A DNA stretch of 13,990 bases, taken from NCBI GenBank assembly GCA_017537905.1, contig JAFYJX010000085.1, forward strand, positions 1 through 13,990, given 5' to 3'. Positions within the stretch are counted from its first letter, which is position 1, and each line of letters starts with the position of its first letter. Shown here one piece after another: positions 1 through 7,676 of this stretch. This stretch comes from Clostridiales bacterium (GTDB lineage: Bacteria > Bacillota_A > Clostridia > Saccharofermentanales > Saccharofermentanaceae). The translations under genes were made by a program, and so were the position numbers. The notes under the pieces are model-generated. The model ran no database searches. It had not been told where the DNA came from and was given only the letters and a program-made list of their open reading frames with translations.

Positions 1-20
1 CCTTGCGGACAGACGGCAAG

Positions 21-713
21 ATGGACAGCCAGGTAACTGAAATCGCAAACGGCGTAAAGATCCTTTACGAAGATAACCACATTATCGTGGCTATCAAGCC
101 CTCGGGTGTCTTATCCCAGAGCGACGGCAGCAACAGTCCTGATATGCTCACCATCTTAAAGGCTTATATCAAGGACAAATATCAAAAGCCCGGAGAAGTC
201 TATCTCGGCCTTGTTCACAGGCTCGACAGGCCGGTCTCGGGCGTCATGGTTTTCGCGCGCACGAGCAAAGCCGCTTCAAGGCTCTCCGAACAAATCAGGC
301 AGAGAAAGGTGGACAAGATCTACCGCTGTGTTGTAACCGGCGTGCTCGAAGGCGAGGGCAGGCTCGAAAACTACATTTCCAAGGATGAATCCAGGAATAT
401 CGTCACCGTTTCGGACTCTGAAAAGCCCGGATTCAAGGCGTCCTACCTTGATTACAGAGCCCTGGCGTCAAAAGACGGCCTGACTCTTGCCGAGGTAAAG
501 CTCGGAACGGGCAGATCCCACCAGATCAGAGCCCAGATGGCACATAGCGGACACCCTCTTGTAGGTGACCAAAAGTACGGCAAAAAAGACGAACGGACAA
601 AAGATATTGCATTAGAAGCTTACAAATTGTCTTTTGAACACCCCGTAAAGCGCGAATTTATTACGTTTGAGGCCCCGATTCCTTCAGGCTTTCCCTGGAG
701 TTTGTTTGCTTGA
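21..713 (+). CDS. RluA-family rRNA/tRNA pseudouridine synthase
   Basis: Converts a specific uridine in rRNA or tRNA to pseudouridine in the cytoplasm. The family signature HRLDRPVSG is present, with its catalytic Asp about 69 residues from the chosen Met. The second conserved block, GTGRSHQIRAQMAHSGHPLVGD, occurs near residues 160-182 (first half GTGRSHQIR). At about 230 residues it lacks an N-terminal S4 domain, like the short RluA-type enzymes rather than full RluD. The start is uncertain. The frame stays open to a TTG at position 3 and may continue off the window, while the ATG at 21 has only a weak purine-rich stretch before it. Other frames at the left edge stop at 34-40, which could be the tail of an overlapping upstream gene. 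Which uridine it modifies cannot be told from sequence. Family assignment is secure; the start is not. Confidence 0.88.
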   Translation: MDSQVTEIANGVKILYEDNHIIVAIKPSGVLSQSDGSNSPDMLTILKAYIKDKYQKPGEVYLGLVHRLDRPVSGVMVFARTSKAASRLSEQIRQRKVDKIYRCVVTGVLEGEGRLENYISKDESRNIVTVSDSEKPGFKASYLDYRALASKDGLTLAEVKLGTGRSHQIRAQMAHSGHPLVGDQKYGKKDERTKDIALEAYKLSFEHPVKREFITFEAPIPSGFPWSLFA

Positions 714-739
714 CTTTGAAGCCCCTTAATATATATAAT
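710..739 (+). promoter_or_regulatory. Sigma-A promoter of the ileS operon
   Basis: A -35 TTGACT (710-715) and a perfect -10 TATAAT (734-739) are separated by 18 bp. The -35 overlaps the stop codon of the upstream gene. Transcription would start near 745-747, leaving a leader of only about 33 nt before the ileS ATG, so there is no room for a T-box. The ileS ribosome binding site AAAGGTGA lies at 762-769. Confidence 0.7.
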
Positions 740-762
740 TTTAACTTGCAAAATTATATATA
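730..762. repeat. Perfect 13-bp A/T inverted repeat over the ileS promoter start
   Basis: Arms 730-742 and 750-762 are exact reverse complements made only of A and T, with a 7-nt spacer (AACTTGC). The repeat includes the -10 box and is centred at about the predicted transcription start. It could be an operator or simply an AT-rich promoter region. It lacks the GC-rich stem and T-run of an intrinsic terminator. Confidence 0.75.
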
Positions 763-778
763 AAGGTGAAGCAGGTTT

Positions 779-3700
779 ATGTACAACAAAGTTTCAAAAG
801 ACCTCAATTTCGTAGACAGAGAGAAGAATATTCTCGATTTCTGGAAGAAGAACGACGTATACAGAAAGAGTATCGCGCCCAAGGCTGACGGTGCTCCGAC
901 TTTTACCCTCTATGACGGCCCTCCGACAGCTAACGGAAAGCCCCATATCGGACATATTAAGACCAGAGTCATTAAGGACGTAATCCCGAGATATCATGCA
1001 ATGAAGGGCGAGACGATCGTCTTCAAGGCAGGCTGGGATACACACGGCCTTCCTGTAGAACTCGAAGTTGAGAAGGCTTTGGGTATTAACGGCAAGCCTC
1101 AGATCGAAGGCTACGGCGTAGAACCCTTCATCAAGAAGTGTAAGGAATCCGTCTGGACATATAAGGACCAGTGGGAGCACATGAGCGACCGCGTCGGTTT
1201 CTGGGCTGACATGGATAATCCTTACGTTACATACGACAACAACTACATTGAGTCCGAGTGGTGGGCATTAAAGCAGATGTGGGATCAGGGTCTTATCTAC
1301 AAGGGCCACAAGATCGTTCCTTACTGCCCGAGATGCGGTACTGCTCTGTCTTCACATGAGGTAGCACAGGGATATAAGACAGTTAAGGAGAGATCTGCTG
1401 TCGTAAGATTCAAGTGCGTTGATGAAGATGCATACTTCCTCGCATGGACAACAACACCCTGGACACTTCCTTCAAACGTTGCATTGTGCCTTAACCCCAA
1501 CGATGAATATTCAAAGGTAAAGGCTTGCGACGGCTACACATACTATATGGCAACAGCTTTGCTCGATTCCGTATTGGGCAGCCTCGCAAAAGACGGCGAG
1601 AAGGCTTATGAGATCCTCGAATCCTATAAGGGTACTGATCTTGCAGGCAGATCCTATGTGGCTCTCTATCAGGGTGCAGCAGATGAGGCTGCAAAGCAGA
1701 AGAAAAAGGCTCACTACACAGTATGCGACGAGTACGTAACGATGGAAGACGGTACAGGTATCGTTCACATCGCTCCCGCATTCGGTGAAGACGACGCCAG
1801 AGTCGGCAGAGACAATGATCTCCCGATGGTCCAGTTCGTTGATACAAGGGGTAACCTCACTGAGGAAACACCTTTTGCAGGCATGTTCGTTAAGGATGCA
1901 GATCCTGAAGTATTGAAGGATCTTGATTCCAGAAGCCTTCTTTTCTCAGCTCCAAAGTTCGAGCACGAATATCCTTTCTGCTGGAGATGCGACACACCTC
2001 TGATCTATTTCGCAAGATCAACTTGGTTCATCGCAATGAGCAAGAAGAGAGACGAGCTCTTGAAGTCCAACAACATGGTCAACTGGATGCCTGAGACCAT
2101 CCGTGACGGCCGTATGGGCGACTTCTTGAGAAACGTTATCGACTGGGGTATCTCCCGTGAACGTTACTGGGGTACACCTCTGCCGGTATGGGAGTGCGAG
2201 TGCGGAGAGAGACACTGTATCGGCTCTATCGAAGAGCTTAAGTCCATGAGCGACGACTGCCCGGATGACATCGAGCTTCATAAGCCTTATGTTGATAACG
2301 TTCACATCAAGTGCCCCAAGTGCGGCGGCCAGATGAAGAGAGTAACGGAAGTTATCGACTGCTGGTTCGACTCCGGTTCAATGCCTTTTGCCCAGTATCA
2401 CTATCCTTTCGAAAACAAGGAATTCTTCGATACACACTATCCCTGCCAGTTCATCTCTGAGGGTATCGACCAGACAAGAGGCTGGTTCTATTCGCTTATC
2501 GCTATTTCCACGGTTCTCTTCGGAAGAGCACCTTTCGAGAACTGTATCGTAATGGGTATCGTTCAGGATAAGGACGGTATCAAGATGAGTAAGCACTTAG
2601 GTAACGTAGTTGATCCTTGGGACGTTCTTGATTCCCAGGGCGCTGATGCTGCAAGATGGTATTTCTACACAGCTAACCAGCCCTGGCTTCCTTCCAGATT
2701 CTCCAAGGAAGCTGTCAACGACGGCATCAAGAAGTTCATCGGTACATTCTGGAATACATATGCATTCTATGTAATGTACGCTGACATCGACAATTTCGAT
2801 CCTACAAAGCACACTCTCGACAAAGCTACTCTGGGTGCAATGGACAGATGGGTTCTCTCACGTCTTAACACCCTCATCAAGGTAGTTAACGAGAAGATGG
2901 ATAATTACGATATCTCCCAGTCTGCAAGACTCATTCAGGATTTCACTGAAGAGCTCTCCAACTGGTACGTAAGACGCTGCCGTGACAGATACTGGGGCGC
3001 TGAAGAGACACAGGATAAGGTCAATGCTTACATGACTCTCTATACTGTTCTCGATAACCTCACAAGACTCTGCGCACCGTTTGTTCCTTTCATGACAGAA
3101 GAGATCTATCAGAACATCGTATGCTCAGTAGATAAGGATGCTCCTATCTCTGTTCACCTAGCTAAGTATCCGGTAGCTGATGAGAGCCTTATCGATACAA
3201 AGCTTGAAGAAGAGATGGAACTTGTTCAGGAGATCGTTACATTAGGCCACAGCTGCCGTGAATCTGCTTCTATCAAGAACCGTCAGCCTTTGTCTGAGAT
3301 CTACGTCGTATCCGAGATCGGTCTTGACGATGAGTATAAGCCGATCGTTCTTGATGAGCTTAACATCCGTAAGATCGAAGTCCTGAGCGACGCATCAACA
3401 CTCGTTGATTACAGCTTCAAGCCCCAGCTTCGTACCTGCGGAAGAAAGTTCGGCAAGAACTTAAATGACGCCAAGGAAGTTATCGCAAACCTCCCGGGCA
3501 AAGAGACATACAACGCTCTTAAGAACGGTTCAGTTAAGATCACTGTCAACGGTGAAGAGTATGAGATGACAGAAGAAGACTTCCTCATCGAGACTACTCA
3601 GCCCGAAGGATTCTCAACACAGACATCCGGAAACCTTACAGTTTCCATCTCCACAGTTCTTACAGATGATCTCATCGAAGACGGTCTCGTAAGAGAGATG

Positions 3701-3928
3701 ATCTCCAAGATCCAGAATCACCGTAAGGAGACAGAGGGTCTTACAGTATCCGACCGTATCGTTCTCAAGTACGAGGGCAATGATAAGCTTGCCGAAGTAA
3801 TCGAGAAGAAGAAGGATTACCTTGCTTCCGAAGTATTGGCAACTGAGATCACAAAGGGTACCGGCGACAATTCCAAGGAATGGAATGTCAACGGCGAGAA
3901 GATCACTTTCTCTGTTGTAAAAGCTTGA
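779..3928 (+). CDS. ileS: Isoleucyl-tRNA synthetase, IleS2-like type
   Basis: Charges tRNA-Ile with isoleucine for cytoplasmic translation. The class I signatures are clear: HIGH at residues 56-59 and KMSKH at 602-606. The CP1 editing domain carries TTTPWTLPSN from residue 224 and HIAPAFGEDDARVG near 330-343. Cys pairs typical of zinc sites occur (YCPRCG, FCWRCD, CECGERHC, KCPKCG). The tRNA-binding helical domain begins near residue 686 (MDRWVLSRL). At 1049 residues, with DGPPTANGKPHIGH and AGWDTHGLPVELEVEK, it resembles the longer, eukaryote-like IleS2 class rather than the shorter B. subtilis IleS1 type. IleS2 enzymes are generally insensitive to mupirocin; that property is inferred here. 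It is the first gene of the operon and has its own promoter. Its ribosome binding site AAAGGTGA sits 9 bp before the ATG. Codon use is strongly biased, as expected for high expression. Confidence 0.98.
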   Translation: MYNKVSKDLNFVDREKNILDFWKKNDVYRKSIAPKADGAPTFTLYDGPPTANGKPHIGHIKTRVIKDVIPRYHAMKGETIVFKAGWDTHGLPVELEVEKALGINGKPQIEGYGVEPFIKKCKESVWTYKDQWEHMSDRVGFWADMDNPYVTYDNNYIESEWWALKQMWDQGLIYKGHKIVPYCPRCGTALSSHEVAQGYKTVKERSAVVRFKCVDEDAYFLAWTTTPWTLPSNVALCLNPNDEYSKVKACDGYTYYMATALLDSVLGSLAKDGEKAYEILESYKGTDLAGRSYVALYQGAADEAAKQKKKAHYTVCDEYVTMEDGTGIVHIAPAFGEDDARVGRDNDLPMVQFVDTRGNLTEETPFAGMFVKDADPEVLKDLDSRSLLFSAPKFEHEYPFCWRCDTPLIYFARSTWFIAMSKKRDELLKSNNMVNWMPETIRDGRMGDFLRNVIDWGISRERYWGTPLPVWECECGERHCIGSIEELKSMSDDCPDDIELHKPYVDNVHIKCPKCGGQMKRVTEVIDCWFDSGSMPFAQYHYPFENKEFFDTHYPCQFISEGIDQTRGWFYSLIAISTVLFGRAPFENCIVMGIVQDKDGIKMSKHLGNVVDPWDVLDSQGADAARWYFYTANQPWLPSRFSKEAVNDGIKKFIGTFWNTYAFYVMYADIDNFDPTKHTLDKATLGAMDRWVLSRLNTLIKVVNEKMDNYDISQSARLIQDFTEELSNWYVRRCRDRYWGAEETQDKVNAYMTLYTVLDNLTRLCAPFVPFMTEEIYQNIVCSVDKDAPISVHLAKYPVADESLIDTKLEEEMELVQEIVTLGHSCRESASIKNRQPLSEIYVVSEIGLDDEYKPIVLDELNIRKIEVLSDASTLVDYSFKPQLRTCGRKFGKNLNDAKEVIANLPGKETYNALKNGSVKITVNGEEYEMTEEDFLIETTQPEGFSTQTSGNLTVSISTVLTDDLIEDGLVREMISKIQNHRKETEGLTVSDRIVLKYEGNDKLAEVIEKKKDYLASEVLATEITKGTGDNSKEWNVNGEKITFSVVKA

Positions 3929-3936
3929 GGTAGTTT

Positions 3937-4680
3937 ATGCTGATCAGCTTATTGAAACTTGGTTTGAGCCCGCAAGAGATAATCTATTATCTGATTATCA
4001 TGATCTTCGCGCTCACACTGTCGTTCTCGATACATGAGTTCATGCATGCCGCAGTCGCTGTATGGTTGGGCGATCCGACTCCCAAGAACATGGGAAGACT
4101 TACGCTTAACCCTATAGCTCATGTGGATCCGATCGGTACGTTCCTTTTGCTTGTTGCAGGTTTCGGATGGGGTAAACCCGTAATGTATAACCCTTCAAAC
4201 CTTTACAGGTTTAAGAGCCACCGCGGAATGAACATTATGGTTCATCTGGCAGGTGTTACGGGCAATTTTATAGTTGCGATCATTTCCGCGATACTGACCC
4301 TCATTTTCGGTGCTCTTGCTATCAGGTTCGGTGATTCAACGGCAGCGAATGCGTTTAGTGCACTTTCGGATGTATTTGAATATACTAATGTATTTTCTAT
4401 GATGCTTCTCGCATTTAACCTGTTGCCCATACCTCCTCTGGATGGATTCCACGTGCTCGAAGAGTGTCTTCCTTACAAGGTCAGAAGCTCTCCGGGTTAC
4501 AGGCAGTTTGAGAGATTTGCTCCCATGGCAATCTGGGTAGTATTTCTCCTGGGAATGGTTTCGCGTGTTTCTGTCATTGGTTATGCGGTTGCAATAATTG
4601 AAATACCTTTCCAGTGGATCATCGATATAATCCTGATACCTTTTATTAAACTGTTTCCATTGATAGCAGGAACGATGTAA
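3937..4680 (+). CDS. M50 site-2 protease family membrane metalloprotease
   Basis: A predicted multi-pass intramembrane zinc protease of about 247 residues. The zinc-binding HExxH motif is HEFMH at residues 33-37, inside the first long hydrophobic segment. The second metal-ligand motif NLLPIPPLDG (161-170) supplies the catalytic-site Asp169. No PDZ domain is present, so it belongs with the short YwhC-like M50 proteins rather than RseP/RasP. Hydrophobic segments lie near 16-32, 62-78, 100-130, 151-167 and 193-220. The gene starts 8 bp after ileS, and its ribosome binding site GAGGTAG overlaps the ileS stop. It is directly followed by scpA with a 2-bp gap, an arrangement I recall from other clostridial genomes. 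The substrate is unknown; short M50 proteins of this type mostly lack an assigned role. Confidence 0.92.
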   Translation: MLISLLKLGLSPQEIIYYLIIMIFALTLSFSIHEFMHAAVAVWLGDPTPKNMGRLTLNPIAHVDPIGTFLLLVAGFGWGKPVMYNPSNLYRFKSHRGMNIMVHLAGVTGNFIVAIISAILTLIFGALAIRFGDSTAANAFSALSDVFEYTNVFSMMLLAFNLLPIPPLDGFHVLEECLPYKVRSSPGYRQFERFAPMAIWVVFLLGMVSRVSVIGYAVAIIEIPFQWIIDIILIPFIKLFPLIAGTM

Positions 4681-4682
4681 GT

Positions 4683-5444
4683 ATGCTTGAGCAAGCGTTA
4701 AAGCCGGAGATCAAATTAAGACAATTCGAAGGCCCGCTGGACCTTCTTTTGCATCTGATCGAAAAGAATGATGTCGATATCTACGACATCCCGATAAGCA
4801 CGATTACTGCTCAGTATATGGACTATATCGAATCCATGAAGGAATTCGATATGGAGCTTGCATCTGACTTCCTGGTAATGGGTGCCACACTGGTTTCTAT
4901 CAAGTCCAGAATGATGCTCCCCGGAATGCAGGCGGCATTGGGCGGAAACGGTGAAGACGTTATAGATCCGAGAGAAGAACTCGTTATCTCTCTTATGAGA
5001 TATAAGAGATGCCGTGTGTTTGCACAGGATTTAAAGGAGAGAAGAGACAAGTTTGACGGCGCGAGATTCCGTTATGCTTCGACTGCAAAGCAGCTTGGAA
5101 TATCCATAAAGCCTGCCGAACAGACATTTTCCATCGAAGAATTCAACGATGCGGTTGCTCTTATCAATGAACGTAATGAGCAGCGTTTTACAGATATCTC
5201 CGCTAAGATCACACATATTCTCCAGAGGGACAAGCGTTCCGTAAAAGAGAGAATCAAGTCGATCTGGCGTTCGATCACGGGCAAGGGCAAGATCTTATTT
5301 TCCAGCCTTTTCGGCAAGAAAGCTGAGAAGATGGATAAGGTCGTCAGCTTCCTTGCGATATTGGAGCTCGTAAGAGACAACAAAGTAACGGCAGAACAGG
5401 ACAGAAACTTCGGTGAGATCTCGATAGAAGAGAAAAAGGGCTGA
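4683..5444 (+). CDS. scpA: Segregation and condensation protein A
   Basis: The kleisin subunit of the bacterial condensin SMC-ScpAB, which bridges the SMC heads and helps compact and segregate the chromosome. The N-terminal SMC-neck-binding region shows the family signature FEGPLDLLLHLI followed by DIYDIPI (residues about 15-38). Further family blocks are DFLVMGATLVSIKSRMMLP (63-81) and a C-terminal winged-helix stretch FLAILELVRDNKV ending in FGEISIE. The length, 253 residues, is normal for the family. A basic linker lies in the middle, about residues 179-215, rich in Lys and Arg. The gene is 2 bp after the M50 protease and 5 bp before scpB, so co-translation with its complex partner is likely. 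The start ATG is preceded by a modest AGGA. Confidence 0.96.
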   Translation: MLEQALKPEIKLRQFEGPLDLLLHLIEKNDVDIYDIPISTITAQYMDYIESMKEFDMELASDFLVMGATLVSIKSRMMLPGMQAALGGNGEDVIDPREELVISLMRYKRCRVFAQDLKERRDKFDGARFRYASTAKQLGISIKPAEQTFSIEEFNDAVALINERNEQRFTDISAKITHILQRDKRSVKERIKSIWRSITGKGKILFSSLFGKKAEKMDKVVSFLAILELVRDNKVTAEQDRNFGEISIEEKKG

Positions 5445-5449
5445 TAATT

Positions 5450-6118
5450 ATGGAAGACGATTTTAAGATAACATCTCAGGAATTACCCGCAGCGATCGAA
5501 TCTATTTTATTCGTATCAGGCGACCCTGTTTCAGTCGATAAGCTGGCTGACATCTGCAACTGCTCGAAAAATGCAGTAAACGAAGCCTTAAAGTCCCTTA
5601 CGGACAGATATTCAGGCAACCCCTGGAGCGGCCTTGAGATAAGAAAGACCGAAGATTCATACGCCATCATGACAAGACCTTCACAGAAGAAGATCTTGGA
5701 CAGAATGTTCGGACCGAGGCAGGTACCGCCGCTCTCACAGGCATCTTATGAGACATTGGCTGTCATCGCATATAACCAGCCGTGCACAAGAGCACAGGTT
5801 GAACTCGTAAGAGGTGTTTCTTCAGACTCAATCATCTCCAGACTCTTAGACAGAGGCTGGATCGAAGAAGCTGGTAATCTCGATGCTCCGGGCAGACCTT
5901 CACTTTTCAAGACAAGCAGAAAGTTCTTAACTGAATTCGGAATTGAATCCGTAAAGGATCTCCCGCCGCTCGAACTCATGAGCTATCAGACGATAAGAGA
6001 CATGGAAGATTCTTTGAAAGAAGCAGCAGGCGGTGAGGACAAGCAGATCTCAATCGAGAGCTTAATGGCACCTAAGCCTGAAAATGAAGAAGGTGAAGAA
6101 AATGACGGGGACGCTTGA
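5450..6118 (+). CDS. scpB: Segregation and condensation protein B
   Basis: The ScpB (Kite-family) dimer that binds the central part of ScpA and completes the SMC-ScpAB complex. The first winged-helix domain is recognisable from AAIESILFVSGDPVSVDKLA (from residue 14). The second contains the conserved SQASYETLAVIAYNQP (96-111), then SDSIISRLLDRGWIEEAG and GRPSLFKTS (148-156), ending with FGIESVKDLPPL. The C-terminal 35 residues are acidic and probably disordered. Total length is 222 residues, slightly above the usual 180-200 because of that tail. The gene begins 5 bp after scpA. Its last 17 bases overlap the start of the next gene, whose ribosome binding site lies within the scpB tail codons. 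Confidence 0.96.
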   Translation: MEDDFKITSQELPAAIESILFVSGDPVSVDKLADICNCSKNAVNEALKSLTDRYSGNPWSGLEIRKTEDSYAIMTRPSQKKILDRMFGPRQVPPLSQASYETLAVIAYNQPCTRAQVELVRGVSSDSIISRLLDRGWIEEAGNLDAPGRPSLFKTSRKFLTEFGIESVKDLPPLELMSYQTIRDMEDSLKEAAGGEDKQISIESLMAPKPENEEGEENDGDA

Positions 6119-6989
6119 GTTAATTGAGAGTGCAGTCTCTACAATGAGCAAGGGCCATAAGGCCATTGCAAACTTCATTCTGGAATCTTATGACAAAGCA
6201 GCTTACATGACGGCTGCAAAGCTTGGCGAGGAAGTAGGCGTATCCGAATCAACGGTCGTAAGATTTACAACTGAACTTGGTTTTGAAGGATATCCGGAAT
6301 TCCAGAAAGCTCTGCAGGAAGATCTTAAGTCCAAGCTTACATCTGTTCAGCGATTAGGTCTTACCGAGAAGTTCGAAAATGACACGGACGCTTTAAAAGC
6401 AGTTGTTGCACAGGATATAGCTAACCTTCGTGATTCTCTTAATTCCATTGATGAAAAAGAATTCGGAAATGCCGTAAATTCGATCCTCCGCGCGAGAAAG
6501 ATTTACATCATGGGAATCAGGGCATCTGCTCCTTTGTCGGAGTTCATGCACTTTTATATGACGCTTTTGTTCGACGATGTCGTGCTCGTCAGAAGTACCT
6601 GCACAAATGAGCTTTTCGAGCAGATCATGCCGATCGGTGAAGGCGATGTCATGATCGGAATCTCATTCCCGAGATATTCCGCAAGAACAATAAACTCAAT
6701 GGGATACGCAAAAAAGAAGGGCGCAACGATAATTGCCATTACCGATAAGGATGATACGGCAATGACGGAATATGCTGATATCAAGCTTTTCGCGAAGTCT
6801 TCGATGGCTTCATTCGTGGATTCGCTCACAGCGCCGCTTTCGCTTATTAACGCGCTTCTCGTATCTCTCGGAATGCACAGAAAAGAGCATATCCAGTCAT
6901 CACTGGAATCGCTCGAAACATTATGGTCCCAGTATCGTGTATATGAGACCGGCAGAGACAGAAACACCGAAGACGGAGATATTTTGTAA
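6102..6989 (+). CDS. RpiR/MurR-family transcriptional regulator (HTH plus SIS)
   Basis: A predicted DNA-binding regulator that senses a sugar phosphate. The N-terminal RpiR-type helix-turn-helix is visible from LIESAVSTMSKGHKAIANFI through AAKLGEEVGVSESTVVRFTTELGFEGYPEF (residues about 7-67). The SIS domain follows (about 125-260) with KIYIMGIRASAPLSEF and DVMIGISFPRYSARTI, the phosphosugar-binding core. I chose the ATG at 6102, not the in-frame ATG at 6084, because AAGGTGA sits just upstream of 6102 at good spacing. This gives 295 residues and a 17-bp overlap with scpB. Such regulators usually sit next to sugar or aminosugar catabolic genes. Here the neighbours are scpB and cmk, so the ligand and targets are not evident. 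It could act on distant genes or on this operon. Confidence 0.92.
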   Translation: MTGTLELIESAVSTMSKGHKAIANFILESYDKAAYMTAAKLGEEVGVSESTVVRFTTELGFEGYPEFQKALQEDLKSKLTSVQRLGLTEKFENDTDALKAVVAQDIANLRDSLNSIDEKEFGNAVNSILRARKIYIMGIRASAPLSEFMHFYMTLLFDDVVLVRSTCTNELFEQIMPIGEGDVMIGISFPRYSARTINSMGYAKKKGATIIAITDKDDTAMTEYADIKLFAKSSMASFVDSLTAPLSLINALLVSLGMHRKEHIQSSLESLETLWSQYRVYETGRDRNTEDGDIL

Positions 6990-7001
6990 AGGAGAATACT
7001 T

Positions 7002-7676
7002 ATGGGCATTTACCAGATCGCTATCGACGGACCTTCAGGATCAGGCAAGAGCACGCTCGCAAAAGGCATCGCCAAAGAACTCGGCATTATGTATCTTGAT
7101 ACGGGTGCTATGTACAGAACATGCGCAGTTGCTTCGATCAAGAGAGGGATCAATCCCAAGGATGCTGATGCTGTTAAGCAGATGATGGATGACGTTAAGA
7201 TCGAAGTTAATTTCGTTGACGGCGTTCAGCACATGATCCTTGACGGAGAAGACGTTACAGGTGAACTGAGAACTCCTCAGACATCAATAGCTGCATCTGA
7301 TATTTCAGCTCTTCCTTTTGTCAGAACTGCAATGGTCTCACTTCAAAGAGAGATTGCAAAGAACCAGACATTCGTGCTTGACGGCAGAGATATCGCATCC
7401 GTTGTTCTTCCTGACGCCAAGTATAAGTTCTTCGTCGTTTGCGCTCCTGAAGTAAGGGCACAGAGAAGACTCGCAGAGCTTGAAGCAGCAGGTGATCACT
7501 CCCAGAATTACGAAGAAGTTTTAAGGGATATCAAATATAGAGACGAACAGGATTCCACTAGAGCAACATCACCTCTCGTACAGGTTCCTGAAGCAATCGT
7601 GATCGACACAGGCAAATACGATATCGAAGGCACAAGAGAATTCCTCTTAAGCCATTTGGACGAAGAAGATAAATGA
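7002..7676 (+). CDS. cmk: Cytidylate kinase
   Basis: Phosphorylates CMP and dCMP to the diphosphates, feeding CTP and dCTP pools. The P-loop GPSGSGKST lies at residues 10-18, followed by YLDTGAMYR (31-39), a substrate-site motif of the family. LDGRDIASVVLPDA (126-139) carries the conserved DGRD with nucleotide-binding residues, and RAQRRLAEL forms part of the lid region. Length of 224 residues is normal. The start ATG at 7002 follows AGGAGA with 6-7 bp spacing. The gene overlaps the next by 4 bp (ATGA), a translational-coupling arrangement. In many Clostridia a plsC gene lies between cmk and ispH; none is present here. Confidence 0.97.
   Translation: MGIYQIAIDGPSGSGKSTLAKGIAKELGIMYLDTGAMYRTCAVASIKRGINPKDADAVKQMMDDVKIEVNFVDGVQHMILDGEDVTGELRTPQTSIAASDISALPFVRTAMVSLQREIAKNQTFVLDGRDIASVVLPDAKYKFFVVCAPEVRAQRRLAELEAAGDHSQNYEEVLRDIKYRDEQDSTRATSPLVQVPEAIVIDTGKYDIEGTREFLLSHLDEEDK

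Noticed and set aside
730..762. A/T palindrome as a terminator of the first gene
   Set aside because: The stem contains no G or C and is not followed by a T run.
794..2812. Several minus-strand open frames of 70-130 codons across ileS
   Set aside because: They lie opposite a strongly supported conserved gene, have no recognisable motifs or ribosome binding sites, and arise from its biased codon use.
6772..7185. A 137-codon plus-strand frame spanning the RpiR/cmk junction
   Set aside because: It is out of frame with two clear genes, and its composition is low-complexity Ser/Arg typical of a shadow frame.
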